Shown here piece after piece: positions 15,490 to 23,842 of a DNA stretch of 27,166 nt. The position numbers and the translations under genes were made by a program. Positions within the stretch are counted from its first letter, which is position 1; each line of letters opens with the position of its first letter. The notes beneath the pieces were generated by a model, which was not told the DNA's origin, did no database searches, and was given only the letters and a program-made list of their open reading frames with translations. The stretch is from Syntrophomonas sp. UBA5288 (GTDB taxonomy: Bacteria > Bacillota > Syntrophomonadia > Syntrophomonadales > Syntrophomonadaceae), in NCBI GenBank assembly GCA_002408445.1, contig DHSK01000105.1:11475-38640 (forward strand), written 5' to 3'.

Positions 15490-16563
15490 TTGGTCGACGA
15501 AATTTACAAACCAGATTTTCGCAAGTTTTTACAGATGCTCGCTCCAGGTACACTATTTCGCCTGGGCATAGAAAACGTCCTTCATGCCAACACCGGAGGT
15601 CTCATTGTAGTAGGAGACTCACCGGAACTGATGAAACTGGTAAGCGGCGGGTTTTTTATCAATTGTGAATTTACTCCGGCCCGCCTGTATGAACTGGCCA
15701 AGATGGATGGAGCCATCATAACCAGCAGCGATGCTTCGCGTATTCTTATAGCCAATGCCCAGTTGGACCCCGACCCTAACCTGCCGTCACTGGAAACAGG
15801 TATCCGCCACCGCACGGCGGAACGGGTAGCACGCCAAACCGGGGAACTGGTGGTGGCAATTTCACAGCGGCGCCGGGTGGTTACCCTTTATCAGGGTATG
15901 GTAACATTTCGCCTGCGCGATCTGGCCTCCATCCTGGTCAAAGCCGGGCAGGCTCTGCAGACCCTGGAAAAATACCGTTCGGTTCTTACCCGGGAATTGC
16001 AGCGTTTGGGCGGACTGGAGTTTGAAGATATGGTTACCGTTTCGGAAGTTTGCGAAGTTTTGCGACGCTGCATAAAAGTGCTGAATATCGGTGACGAGAT
16101 CGAAAACTATATAGCCGAGTTAGGAACCGAAGGGCGGCTGGTTAAAATGCAGCTGGACGAGATGATTGCCAATGTAAAGGAAGAAGCCTTGTTTATTATC
16201 CAGGACTATGCCAACATACCTGAAAAAGCCCCTCTGGACCTGCTTAACAGTATGCTGCGGGCGTTTGAAGAAGATATCTCCGATTCGGTATTTATTGCCC
16301 GTATACTGGGCATGGGTACGGCCAGCAGCCATTTGGACCAGCAGGTATCCCCGCGTGGCTACCGCATGCTGCAAAAACTACCCCGCATACCTCTGCCGGT
16401 AATAGATAATCTGGTGGAAAGGTTCAGCCTTTTAGGCCATATCCTGCGCGCCACTATCGAAGAACTGGATGAAGTGGAGGGTATAGGCGAAGTAAGGGCC
16501 CGTTCCATTAAGAACGGATTGAAACGCATGCAGGAACAGATTTATTTGGAATATACGGTGTAA
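15490..16563 (+). CDS. disA: DNA integrity scanning diadenylate cyclase DisA
   Basis: Makes c-di-AMP from two ATP while scanning DNA for branched structures. The DAC domain shows MDGAIITSSD (72-81, DGA motif) and GIRHRTAER (104-112, RHR motif); the octamer spine follows, and the C-terminal helix-hairpin-helix EVEGIGEVRARSIKNG binds DNA. From TTG 15490 the protein has 357 residues, very near the 360 of B. subtilis. That TTG lies two bases after the radA stop and directly behind GGGGGGAT (15478-15485). An ATG at 15460 inside radA would add ten residues without a ribosome site. Confidence 0.95.
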   Translation: MVDEIYKPDFRKFLQMLAPGTLFRLGIENVLHANTGGLIVVGDSPELMKLVSGGFFINCEFTPARLYELAKMDGAIITSSDASRILIANAQLDPDPNLPSLETGIRHRTAERVARQTGELVVAISQRRRVVTLYQGMVTFRLRDLASILVKAGQALQTLEKYRSVLTRELQRLGGLEFEDMVTVSEVCEVLRRCIKVLNIGDEIENYIAELGTEGRLVKMQLDEMIANVKEEALFIIQDYANIPEKAPLDLLNSMLRAFEEDISDSVFIARILGMGTASSHLDQQVSPRGYRMLQKLPRIPLPVIDNLVERFSLLGHILRATIEELDEVEGIGEVRARSIKNGLKRMQEQIYLEYTV

Positions 16564-16613
16564 AAGTCAACACGGAGTACAGCATAATATAGGGAAAAAG
16601 CCACCGGCCCTGC

Positions 16614-16636
16614 GGCCCGCTCCTGACGTCGGGGCC
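16614..16636. repeat. Palindromic repeat core GGCCCGCTCCTGACGTC..., copy 2
   Basis: Identical over 23 bases to 6887-6909, but in different flanks: here GGCCTACG (16633-16640) pairs with CGTAGGCC (16655-16662), and GTAGGCCGG recurs near 16715. It lies in the 215-bp gap between disA and the permease gene, which holds no gene and no T-run terminator that I can see. Confidence 0.65.
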
Positions 16637-16778
16637 TACGATAAAGAGTAAAACCGTAGGCCGGCCTTCACCTTGCAGGCACAACTGATGTTCGCATTCG
16701 CTCACTATTAAGGATGTAGGCCGGTGCAGAGAATAACACGTAAACTCCCAGCTGCCAGCAATTACCCCAACATGCTTG

Positions 16779-19700
16779 CTATTCTAAACTTTTCAGTGCT
16801 TCCACCATGTTGATGCGGTCAAGTGTACGATTTGTTATCCAATTGACGATTACGGCAAAGCCGAACGTAATCGCCGCTGAAAGCAGATAGCTGACCGGCT
16901 CTATATGCACTGCGAAATGGATGCCTGGCATGTTGAGCGCGGTAGTGAGAAAACCACCTATGACCCGGCCTACCGGCAAACCGATGAGGATACCCATTAC
17001 GGTCAGAATCAGCGTTTCTTTATTTACATATTGGTAAACCTCCTTATCATAGAATCCCAGCACCTTGATGGTGGCCAGCTCCCGGACCCGTTCCGAGATA
17101 TTTGTGTTCGACAAGGTAAACAGCACCACCAAGGCAAGGCCTCCCGCCATAACAATGAGCAGCAGAACCACCGCATTGATCAGATCAAAGCCGAAATTCT
17201 CCCGCAGCGTGGCTATGCTGACGGCGGAAAGCACGGAATCATTATCCAGCAGTGTTTCGGCATATGCGGGCTGATCGGTGCAGGCATCGGACAGGTGTAC
17301 GAGCACGCCGTTGGGAATATACTCGCCCAATAACGATTCATATAGCTTTTGCGTCATATATACGTTATTACCCAGATAGTTCCGTACAATGCCGGATACA
17401 GTGGCCTTGTCCTGTTCAAGCTCCAAATTTTGCACAGAAACGGTGCCGCCGGTTTTGAGCCCCAGGATGCGGGCCGCATTTTGGGTGATAAAAACACCAT
17501 CATCATCCAAATGGGCTGGTGTGCCGTCCAGATTCTCCAGACGGATATAATCCTCCAGGGAGCTTCCGTTGGGGATTACCATTAATTGCACCGAAGTCGA
17601 TTCCCCATCGGGGTTGAGCAGTTTCACGCTCTCAATCCGCAAATTCAGATAATCGTTGATGTTGCCATCGTCCGCCAACTGCCGGATCATATCGTCGTTA
17701 TCTTTCGCATCAAAAACAGCCATCAGGTCATATTGATAGATATGGTCATACTGATTCGGCGCCAGCTTCAGAACCGAATCTTTGATGGCAAAACCGCAGA
17801 TTATCAGGGCGGTGCAGCCCATGATGCCGCCAATCGTCATAAACAAGCGTTTCTTATAGCGGAACAGATTGCGGACGGTAACCTTGTTCAGGAATTTCAA
17901 ATGATTCCAGATAACCGGGATACGCTCCAGCCATACACGGGCTCCCGAGCAGGGCGCTTTGGGACGTAAGAGAGTTGCCGGCATTTGCGTCAGTTCGTTG
18001 CGACAGGCAAGTGCGGTTGCCCCCACTATCGCAACCATAAACAACACGACGCCACCCACGCCATAAAGGGTATCAAAACGCAGGTGAAACTGCGGGAGGC
18101 TATAAAGTGTCTTTAGAATAGCCGATATAAAGCGAGGCATGAAAACGAAGCCGAATATATCGCCCACAACACCGCCGAGCAGGCAGGCTATAAAAGCAAA
18201 TAGAAGGTATTTCCGATAGATATCGGCATTCCCAAAGCCCAACGCCTTATAGGTACCAATCAGGCCGCGCTCTTCTTCCACCATTCGGGTCATCGTGGTC
18301 AGGCTCATGAGTACGGCAACCAATAGAAAAATAACGGGAAAAAGTTTACCAACTCCTTCGATGGAGGACAAATCGTTGTTAAGGCTGGAATAGCTGTCCA
18401 GCGAGGTGCGGTCTTGAACATACCACTGCGTCATATCGATATCGTCCAGCCCGGCATAAGCATCGGCAATTTTGTGCCGGGCTGCTTCCTTTTTCTCAGC
18501 GTATTCCTGTTCTTGTTCACTTAACTCCGCTTCGCCGTCCGCCAATCCTTGTTTGCCGGCGGCGATCTCGTCCCAGGCGTCGTCTATTTTTACCCGGGCA
18601 GCAAGCTCTTCCGCCTTCAGCTTTGCTTCGCCGTTGGCTACCTCAACTTTTCCGTGTTCCAGCTCGGCTCGTCCCTCGCGCAAATTCGTCCTAGCGTTTT
18701 CCCACTCGGCCCACCCCCTGGCCAGTTCCGCTTTTCCAGCTTCCCACTCCGCCTTTTTGGATTCAATGGCCTGACGCGCGGCTGCTATCTGTGCCTCTCC
18801 TTCGGCCAATTCTGCTTTCGCTTGGGCCAGCTGGTTCAAAGCAGCTTTCTTTTGCTGGGCAAAGTTTCTTTTCTGAGCATTCAACGCCTGTTGGCCACCG
18901 TTCACCTTGCCCATTCCCAGGGCCGCTTGAATGACAGCAGATTCTGGCCAGGCCGCCAATTGTGCTGCTGGCGCATTTATTTGCTCGATGGCGGCGGCCA
19001 GGGCGGCGCTTTCGGCGGCGGTACCTGCTGCAATAGTACTGTCATCAGCGCCGGTTGCCGCTAGAGCGGCAGCGGCTTTTACCAGCGCGTTCCATTCACT
19101 TTTGGGCCAGGCGTTGCCAAAGGCGCTTTTGAACTGTGCAATCTTCGGCTCCAGCTGCGCGCGGGCCGCGTCCAGCCGGCTCTGCGCTGCATTGAGCTGT
19201 TGCTCGGCAGCGGCAAGCTGTACCTCGGCTTTTTTCCGCTCTTCCGCCCACTGCTGTTTACCTTCTTCCAGCTTTTGAGCGTTCTCATTCAACTCGGATT
19301 TAGCTTGCGCAAGCTGTTTTTCACCATTCGCCAGCTTCTTTTCGCTTTCCAACAGTTTGGCTTTGCCCTGCTTAAGCTGCTCTTCACCCTCGGCCAGTCG
19401 CTCCTCGGCTTCCACCAGCTCCCGTTTCGCATTCTCCAGTTTCATGCGGGCTTCCGCCATTTTTTTCTCCGCATCTTTTTGCTCACCAACAAGAGCGGCC
19501 TCGCCATCGGCCAGCTCCTGTCTGGCTTCGGCTATATCCCGCCATGCATCGGTAAACTTCTGGTTTGCCGATGCAAATTTCTCATTCATGGTGTTCTCGG
19601 CTTCGGCGATTTTCGTTCGCGCCTTGCTCGAAATAGCGTCATAGCGTGCCCGCTCCCGCTGTGTTTTTATGCGGTTTTCAATATTGCTGATAACGGATTG

Positions 19701-20525
19701 TAGCTTGTTCTCATATTCATCGGAATAAGAGTTCATCTCTTTCGTTCCAGCCAATGTAATATAGACCACGGTAAAAATATCGCTGTTGGCGTCCGCCTCA
19801 GTGATAAAAAACGTATAATCGGCGGTGATGGTGGAACGGAAAGCATTTCCGGTGCCACTACCCTGAATGTCCATGGAATCCAATACTACACCTGTGATAG
19901 TATAGGTGGTATTAGCGAAGGTCGGAGTTTCTGTTTCTTCCTCCAACTCCATATCCATATCCAAATCGGCATCCGTATCAGAATCGCCGTCCTCGTCCGG
20001 GTCGGCTTTAGCCTCCGTATCTGCCAGCGTTTCTTTGGTGCTTTCCTCGCCGCTGTCCACAATATCTTCCGCTATGGTCACTGTGTCGCCTATTGATTTA
20101 CCGCTGTTATCCAGATATTTTTGGGTAACGGCCATTTCACCTTGTCTTGTTGGCATCGCACCGGCCTGTAATTGCGGCAGGTTGAGGCCACCGCGACTCA
20201 GCACGGTCATCTCCGCGCTCTTGCGCGCGCCGTTTACATCCGTGTGAACGGTTTCACTGTATCCTCCTTCAACCGCTTCCACACCGTCCACCCGTGCCAG
20301 AGCATCTACATCTTCCTGCGTAAGCCCCAGCGTGGACAAAATTCGAATATCGAACAGGTTCTGTTGGTCAAAAAATTGATCCGCCGAGTAATACATATCC
20401 TGACAGGCCGCGTACAGGCCTGTCATCATTCCGACGCCCAGCGCCGTTATAATGAGAATGGACAAAAACCGTTTCCAGCCTATTTTTACGGAACGCCGGA
20501 TATCCTTATGCAATGCTTTGCTCAT
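16779..20525 (-). CDS. Large FtsX-type ABC transporter permease with coiled-coil extracellular domain
   Basis: A 1248-residue membrane protein, about three times the size of a normal MacB/FtsX-type permease. The N-terminal membrane helix is at about residues 18-38, followed by an extracellular part with an Asp/Glu-rich tract (169-200), a long alpha-helical region of LxxGxxxL-type heptads (about 285-460), an alanine-rich hinge (461-548) and a second helical region (549-690). The first FtsX domain has three helices (about 727-747, 772-798, 823-841). A second extracellular part and second FtsX domain follow, with further helices (one near 896-915, the rest near the C-terminus). ATG 20525 is 4 bases beyond the ATPase stop, so the two are cotranscribed. 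I prefer it to an upstream ATG at 20567 that overlaps the ATPase gene. The exported substrate is unknown. Confidence 0.88.
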   Translation of the reverse strand: MSKALHKDIRRSVKIGWKRFLSILIITALGVGMMTGLYAACQDMYYSADQFFDQQNLFDIRILSTLGLTQEDVDALARVDGVEAVEGGYSETVHTDVNGARKSAEMTVLSRGGLNLPQLQAGAMPTRQGEMAVTQKYLDNSGKSIGDTVTIAEDIVDSGEESTKETLADTEAKADPDEDGDSDTDADLDMDMELEEETETPTFANTTYTITGVVLDSMDIQGSGTGNAFRSTITADYTFFITEADANSDIFTVVYITLAGTKEMNSYSDEYENKLQSVISNIENRIKTQRERARYDAISSKARTKIAEAENTMNEKFASANQKFTDAWRDIAEARQELADGEAALVGEQKDAEKKMAEARMKLENAKRELVEAEERLAEGEEQLKQGKAKLLESEKKLANGEKQLAQAKSELNENAQKLEEGKQQWAEERKKAEVQLAAAEQQLNAAQSRLDAARAQLEPKIAQFKSAFGNAWPKSEWNALVKAAAALAATGADDSTIAAGTAAESAALAAAIEQINAPAAQLAAWPESAVIQAALGMGKVNGGQQALNAQKRNFAQQKKAALNQLAQAKAELAEGEAQIAAARQAIESKKAEWEAGKAELARGWAEWENARTNLREGRAELEHGKVEVANGEAKLKAEELAARVKIDDAWDEIAAGKQGLADGEAELSEQEQEYAEKKEAARHKIADAYAGLDDIDMTQWYVQDRTSLDSYSSLNNDLSSIEGVGKLFPVIFLLVAVLMSLTTMTRMVEEERGLIGTYKALGFGNADIYRKYLLFAFIACLLGGVVGDIFGFVFMPRFISAILKTLYSLPQFHLRFDTLYGVGGVVLFMVAIVGATALACRNELTQMPATLLRPKAPCSGARVWLERIPVIWNHLKFLNKVTVRNLFRYKKRLFMTIGGIMGCTALIICGFAIKDSVLKLAPNQYDHIYQYDLMAVFDAKDNDDMIRQLADDGNINDYLNLRIESVKLLNPDGESTSVQLMVIPNGSSLEDYIRLENLDGTPAHLDDDGVFITQNAARILGLKTGGTVSVQNLELEQDKATVSGIVRNYLGNNVYMTQKLYESLLGEYIPNGVLVHLSDACTDQPAYAETLLDNDSVLSAVSIATLRENFGFDLINAVVLLLIVMAGGLALVVLFTLSNTNISERVRELATIKVLGFYDKEVYQYVNKETLILTVMGILIGLPVGRVIGGFLTTALNMPGIHFAVHIEPVSYLLSAAITFGFAVIVNWITNRTLDRINMVEALKSLE

Positions 20526-20529
20526 ACCA

Positions 20530-21231
20530 TCACCATTCAATCTGCGCAATAGGTGTAGGCTGTTCATTTTTCGCCGTCTTTACGACCTGGCCGCTTTTAA
20601 AGTGGATGACCCGGTCGGCCATCGGCGCAATCGCCGAGTTGTGGGTGATGATGAGTACCGTGATATTATCTCTGCGGCAAGTGTCCTGCAAAAGCTGTAA
20701 AATCTGCTTGCCGGTATGGTAATCCAGCGCGCCGGTAGGTTCGTCACACAAAAGCAATTTGGGGTTCTTCGCAATGGCGCGGGCAATGGATACGCGCTGT
20801 TGTTCCCCACCGGAAAGCTGCGCGGGAAAATTGTTTTTGCGCGCAGCCAGCCCTACTTTGTCCAGCGTTTCGGATGCGCTTAGAGAGTTTGGGCAAATCT
20901 GCGCGGCCAGCTCCACGTTTTCCAGCGCTGTTAAATTCGGCACCAAGTTATAGAACTGGAACACAAAACCAATGTCCGTACGGCGATAGCCTATCAACTG
21001 CCTGTGATTGTATTGGGAGATGTATTCGCCGTCTACAATTACATCGCCGGAGGTAACGGTATCCATACCGCCCAATATATTCAGTGCCGTGGTCTTACCG
21101 GCACCGGAGGCACCTAAAATGACGGCCAATTCGCCTTTCTGCACCGAGAAACTTGCGTCATCCAGCGCACGAATTGCTATCCCATCAGAGGCGTATTCCT
21201 TTATAATGTGATTGAATTCGATATAGGCCAC
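20530..21231 (-). CDS. ABC transporter ATP-binding protein (MacB/LolD type)
   Basis: The 233-residue cytoplasmic ATPase of the adjacent permease. Motifs: Walker A GASGAGKTT, Q-loop VFQFYNLVP, signature LSGGEQQRVSIARA, Walker B LLLCDEPTGALD, H-loop ITHNS. The pattern FQFYNLVPNLTALENV is typical of the MacB/LolD/FtsE-like subfamily, which powers mechanotransmission by FtsX-type permeases rather than ordinary pore transport. Translation starts at GTG 21231 behind AGGAGAGG. It is first in a two-gene minus-strand operon and divergent from the TetR-type gene. Confidence 0.95.
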   Translation of the reverse strand: MAYIEFNHIIKEYASDGIAIRALDDASFSVQKGELAVILGASGAGKTTALNILGGMDTVTSGDVIVDGEYISQYNHRQLIGYRRTDIGFVFQFYNLVPNLTALENVELAAQICPNSLSASETLDKVGLAARKNNFPAQLSGGEQQRVSIARAIAKNPKLLLCDEPTGALDYHTGKQILQLLQDTCRRDNITVLIITHNSAIAPMADRVIHFKSGQVVKTAKNEQPTPIAQIEW

Positions 21232-21304
21232 TATATCCTCTCCTTATACTCCTACTAGCAGGAGACAACATGATCTGTCTAAAAAACTACAGAAAATACA
21301 GGCC

Positions 21305-21333
21305 TTGACTTTTGCCTGCCTGCAGATTATTGT
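21305..21333 (+). promoter_or_regulatory. Candidate promoter of the TetR-type gene
   Basis: TTGACT (21305-21310), 17 bases, TATTGT (21328-21333). The -35 matches in five and the -10 in four of six bases. The -10 overlaps the -10 of the opposing ABC promoter, so the two polymerases would compete for the same DNA. Confidence 0.5.
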
Positions 21334-21357
21334 ATATACACAGTGTTGGCTTAGCAA
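21329..21357 (-). promoter_or_regulatory. Candidate promoter of the ABC operon
   Basis: Read on the minus strand: TTGCTA (21357-21352), 17 bases, TACAAT (21334-21329). The -35 matches in four and the -10 in five of six bases, with ideal spacing. It gives a leader of about 90 bases before the ATPase start. Confidence 0.55.
21331..21340. promoter_or_regulatory. Palindrome TGTATATACA, possible regulator site
   Basis: A perfect 10-bp palindrome lying on the -10 regions of both divergent promoters. TetR-family operators are palindromic and usually longer than this; the flanks do not extend the symmetry, so this is only a candidate. Confidence 0.35.
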
Positions 21358-21453
21358 CCGTCAGATGTTTATAAAACGATGTATTCACAACAACACACCA
21401 TGTAAATGTCGATTTTAAAACAGGAAAATTATTCTGGAAGGGGGCCAATCTTG

Positions 21454-22014
21454 GTGAAAGAATTGAAAATGGACAGAAAAACACGATATACCAGGATGGT
21501 GTTGCAGGACAGCCTGATTGAGCTGATGAAGGAAAAGCCGATCTCCAAGATAACGATTAAAGAGTTGTGCGAAAAGGCGGATATCAACCGGACCACCTTT
21601 TATGCACATTATACCGACCAATATGACCTGCTGCGTAAAATCGAGGATGAAGTACTCTTATGGGTGAAAGAGGCCATTATCACCCTTATTGGCAAAACAG
21701 ATAAATCCGGAACAATTGAGGTTCTGGAGGGAATTTGTCAGTACTTTGTTGAAAACAGCCGGCATCTCCAGGTGCTGATGAGCGAGCAGGGCGATATTGA
21801 TTTTCAAAAGGAGCTATTTACGTTGATATATGAGCAATGCGGTATGTCCTCTTCATCCGCAGCCAATACAGGATTGGGCCTCAATGAAGATGGGTTTATA
21901 TTCGTTGTGAACGGAAGCGTTGGTCTTATTCAGCACTGGTTAAAAAACGGGTTCACCAAGTCGGCCAAAGAAATGGCTGAAACCATATATGATATGACTA
22001 TCCCGATCAGGTAA
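21454..22014 (+). CDS. TetR/AcrR-family transcriptional regulator
   Basis: A 186-residue regulator with an N-terminal TetR helix-turn-helix (about residues 12-58): KITIKELCEKADINRTTFYA, followed by HYTDQYDLL, the classic TetR signature. The C-terminal half is helical (ICQYFVENSRHLQVLM, VNGSVGLIQHWLKNG) and looks like the TetR_C_8-type ligand domain. GTG 21454 lies behind GGAAGGGGG (21437-21445); TTG 21451 is one codon earlier and also possible, while ATG 21406 has no ribosome site. Divergent from the ABC operon, so it probably represses it, and its own gene through the overlapping promoters. The inducer is unknown. Confidence 0.9.
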   Translation: MKELKMDRKTRYTRMVLQDSLIELMKEKPISKITIKELCEKADINRTTFYAHYTDQYDLLRKIEDEVLLWVKEAIITLIGKTDKSGTIEVLEGICQYFVENSRHLQVLMSEQGDIDFQKELFTLIYEQCGMSSSSAANTGLGLNEDGFIFVVNGSVGLIQHWLKNGFTKSAKEMAETIYDMTIPIR

Positions 22015-22078
22015 CTTGCCACCCTCAATCTGGAATAGTTAAAAAAGCCTCAGCATTACGGACAGGTGTATAAGTTAA

Positions 22079-22121
22079 GAAACCGCTTATAAGCTCCGGA
22101 GCTTATAAGCGGTTTCTTTTT
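22079..22121. terminator. Perfect palindromic terminator between convergent genes
   Basis: A 38-bp perfect inverted repeat (22079-22116, 19-bp arms, GAAACCGCTTATAAGCTCC and its complement) followed by TTTTT. It lies between the stop of the TetR-type gene (22014) and the stop of the small minus-strand gene (22144), so it can end transcription from both sides. Confidence 0.92.
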
Positions 22122-22143
22122 CGATGAAGAACTATTTCAAAAT

Positions 22144-22542
22144 TTAACGCAGATTAAATACACCCAGTGTAGAAGCCTTGTTGTATTCATTAATAAATAC
22201 ATCGTACATATTTATATCCAAGGTATTGCATAGAGCAGCGGTGTAGAAAAGTAACTTACCCAATTCATTCATAATGACTTCTTCACAGTTGGTACATATT
22301 TTGCCGCGTAAATGATTGTCCAGATGGTCTTTTAATTCCTCAAAAGATTGAACCTGTTCAGGAATTTGCAGCTTTTCAGCTTCTATTGATATGCAACCGC
22401 ATTCCGTGACTGATTTAACAATAGCCCGGTTAACGCGACAGGTGGATTCGGATAGTTTACTGAGTACATCCAGGATGCTATGATGACGGATTAGAAGATC
22501 TCCTACCACATACTGAAACTCATCACAAATCAAATCTTTCAT
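22144..22542 (-). CDS. Conserved-looking protein of unknown function, 132 residues
   Basis: I do not recognise a named family. The protein is acidic, largely helical and probably cytoplasmic. Five cysteines stand out: Cys6, Cys35, Cys48 with Cys50 (ECGC), and the CTNC pair Cys83/Cys86. Near the end, ELGKLLFYTAALCNTLDINM followed by YDVF vaguely recalls MazG-like all-alpha nucleotide pyrophosphohydrolases, without the full metal-binding EExxE motif, so I do not claim that function. The start ATG 22542 lies behind GGGAGGCGGG on the minus strand and downstream of a consensus promoter; a longer frame from 22635 begins upstream of that promoter and is unlikely. It is transcribed toward the TetR-type gene and away from yacL. 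Confidence 0.75.
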   Translation of the reverse strand: MKDLICDEFQYVVGDLLIRHHSILDVLSKLSESTCRVNRAIVKSVTECGCISIEAEKLQIPEQVQSFEELKDHLDNHLRGKICTNCEEVIMNELGKLLFYTAALCNTLDINMYDVFINEYNKASTLGVFNLR

Positions 22543-22584
22543 GAAGAGGGTCCCGCCTCCCTTTTTTATCCTGCTAATATAAAT

Positions 22585-22614
22585 ATTATAAGTCTCGTTT
22601 GTGGCACTTGTCAA
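22585..22614 (-). promoter_or_regulatory. Consensus sigma-A promoter for the small unknown gene
   Basis: On the minus strand TTGACA (22614-22609), 18 bases, TATAAT (22590-22585). Both boxes are perfect. Transcription would start near 22578, leaving about 36 bases before the ATG at 22542. It is the strongest promoter match in the window. Confidence 0.85.
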
Positions 22615-22738
22615 TTTGCCAGGAGATGGAAACACAAGTCTTAGCGGTATTTGTGAATATAATTACAAGGTGAGATGAAAACGCGGTGTATAATAATTTA
22701 CCTTTTTTAGAAAAATAAGTAATGGAGGTGAATTAATA

Positions 22739-23842
22739 ATGCGTAATAAACTCGTCGCATCATTACCCTTTTTGTTAATAGCAACTGTTTTGGGCCTGTG
22801 GACCGTACATATGGTTCGTAATTTGGTTGCACTGGAGCTGGAATGGCAGGTTGGTCTGGGTTTAATGGTATTTCTGATGTTCTATGCCGTTGTTGCTCAA
22901 GTATTTAAACTGCTTAAACGAGGAGCAAATGCCTTTAACCAGCACCTGGAGGAAACTTCCATCGAAAAACTAATAGGTGGCTTCGGCGGTCTGATGGCAG
23001 GTGCCTTACTAGGGCTGGTCAGTTGTTATCCTCTTTCCATGCTCAGAGGATTTGGTTCCTATCTGACCATAGCCGTTTTTATCATGAGCGGCATCATCGG
23101 TTGGAAAATTGGCCGGCGGACTACTGATATGGCTGGTCCCCTTCCGATCACCCGGGCAAAAAATACCGACAGTCTGGTGGCAGCATCCGGTTACAAGGTA
23201 GTGGATACCAGTGCCATAATTGACGGCCGGATTTATGATGTCTGCCTGAGTCATTTTCTGGAAGGCTCACTGATAGTTCCAACCTTCGTAATTGAAGAAC
23301 TGCAGCACATCGCCGATTCCTCAGACAATATCCGCCGCAATAAAGGACGGCGTGGGCTTGAATTGCTTTCCAAAATGCAAAAACATCCTGCTATAAAAAT
23401 TGATATAATTGAAGGAAATGAACTGGATGACAAAGAAGTTGATACCAAATTAATACGTCTTTGTAAACAGATTAATGCCAGTATCATTACCAACGATTAC
23501 AATCTTAATAAAGTAGCTGAACTACAGGGAATCACGGTATTAAACATAAATGAGCTCACCAATGCGGTCAAAGTTATCGTCTATCCCGGTGAAACCATGC
23601 ACATTACCATAATCAAGGAAGGCAAAGAGCCGGGGCAGGGGATTGGCTATCTGGAGGATGGAACCATGGTGGTGGTCGAAGATGCCAGCAGCGAAATCAA
23701 CAATGACATCGAGGTCACTGTGACCAGCGTCTTCCAAACTGCAGCGGGGCGTATGATATTTACGCGCAAGATCAAAGAGGATTCAGGTATTGGCATTGGT
23801 CAAGGTTTCCATGACGTCCAAGAGGTGAATTTATATGGTTAA
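22739..23842 (+). CDS. yacL: YacL-like membrane protein with PIN and TRAM domains
   Basis: Four membrane helices (about 5-25, 38-58, 78-98, 107-125) precede a cytoplasmic PIN-type nuclease domain (about 152-275) and a TRAM RNA-binding domain (about 285-345). The PIN acidic residues are visible: Asp156 (VVDTSAIIDGR), Asp162, Glu187 (IEELQH), Asp235 and Asp253 (TNDYNLNK). The 367-residue length and the link to ispD match B. subtilis YacL. The family is presumed to act on RNA at the membrane; the target is not known. ATG 22739 follows GGAGGTG (22723-22729). TATAAT at 22689-22694 may belong to its promoter, without a clear -35. Confidence 0.92.
   Translation: MRNKLVASLPFLLIATVLGLWTVHMVRNLVALELEWQVGLGLMVFLMFYAVVAQVFKLLKRGANAFNQHLEETSIEKLIGGFGGLMAGALLGLVSCYPLSMLRGFGSYLTIAVFIMSGIIGWKIGRRTTDMAGPLPITRAKNTDSLVAASGYKVVDTSAIIDGRIYDVCLSHFLEGSLIVPTFVIEELQHIADSSDNIRRNKGRRGLELLSKMQKHPAIKIDIIEGNELDDKEVDTKLIRLCKQINASIITNDYNLNKVAELQGITVLNINELTNAVKVIVYPGETMHITIIKEGKEPGQGIGYLEDGTMVVVEDASSEINNDIEVTVTSVFQTAAGRMIFTRKIKEDSGIGIGQGFHDVQEVNLYG

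Noticed and set aside
18549..19064. Long open frames on the plus strand opposite the permease gene (also 19200-19703, 18931-19278, 17586-17969)
   Set aside because: They are mirror images of the alanine/glutamate/lysine-rich coiled coil; the minus-strand frame has the real domains, and no ribosome sites or families support the plus-strand frames.
22543..22635. Longer start (22635) for the small unknown gene
   Set aside because: It lies upstream of the consensus promoter at 22585-22614 and has no ribosome site; ATG 22542 fits both signals.
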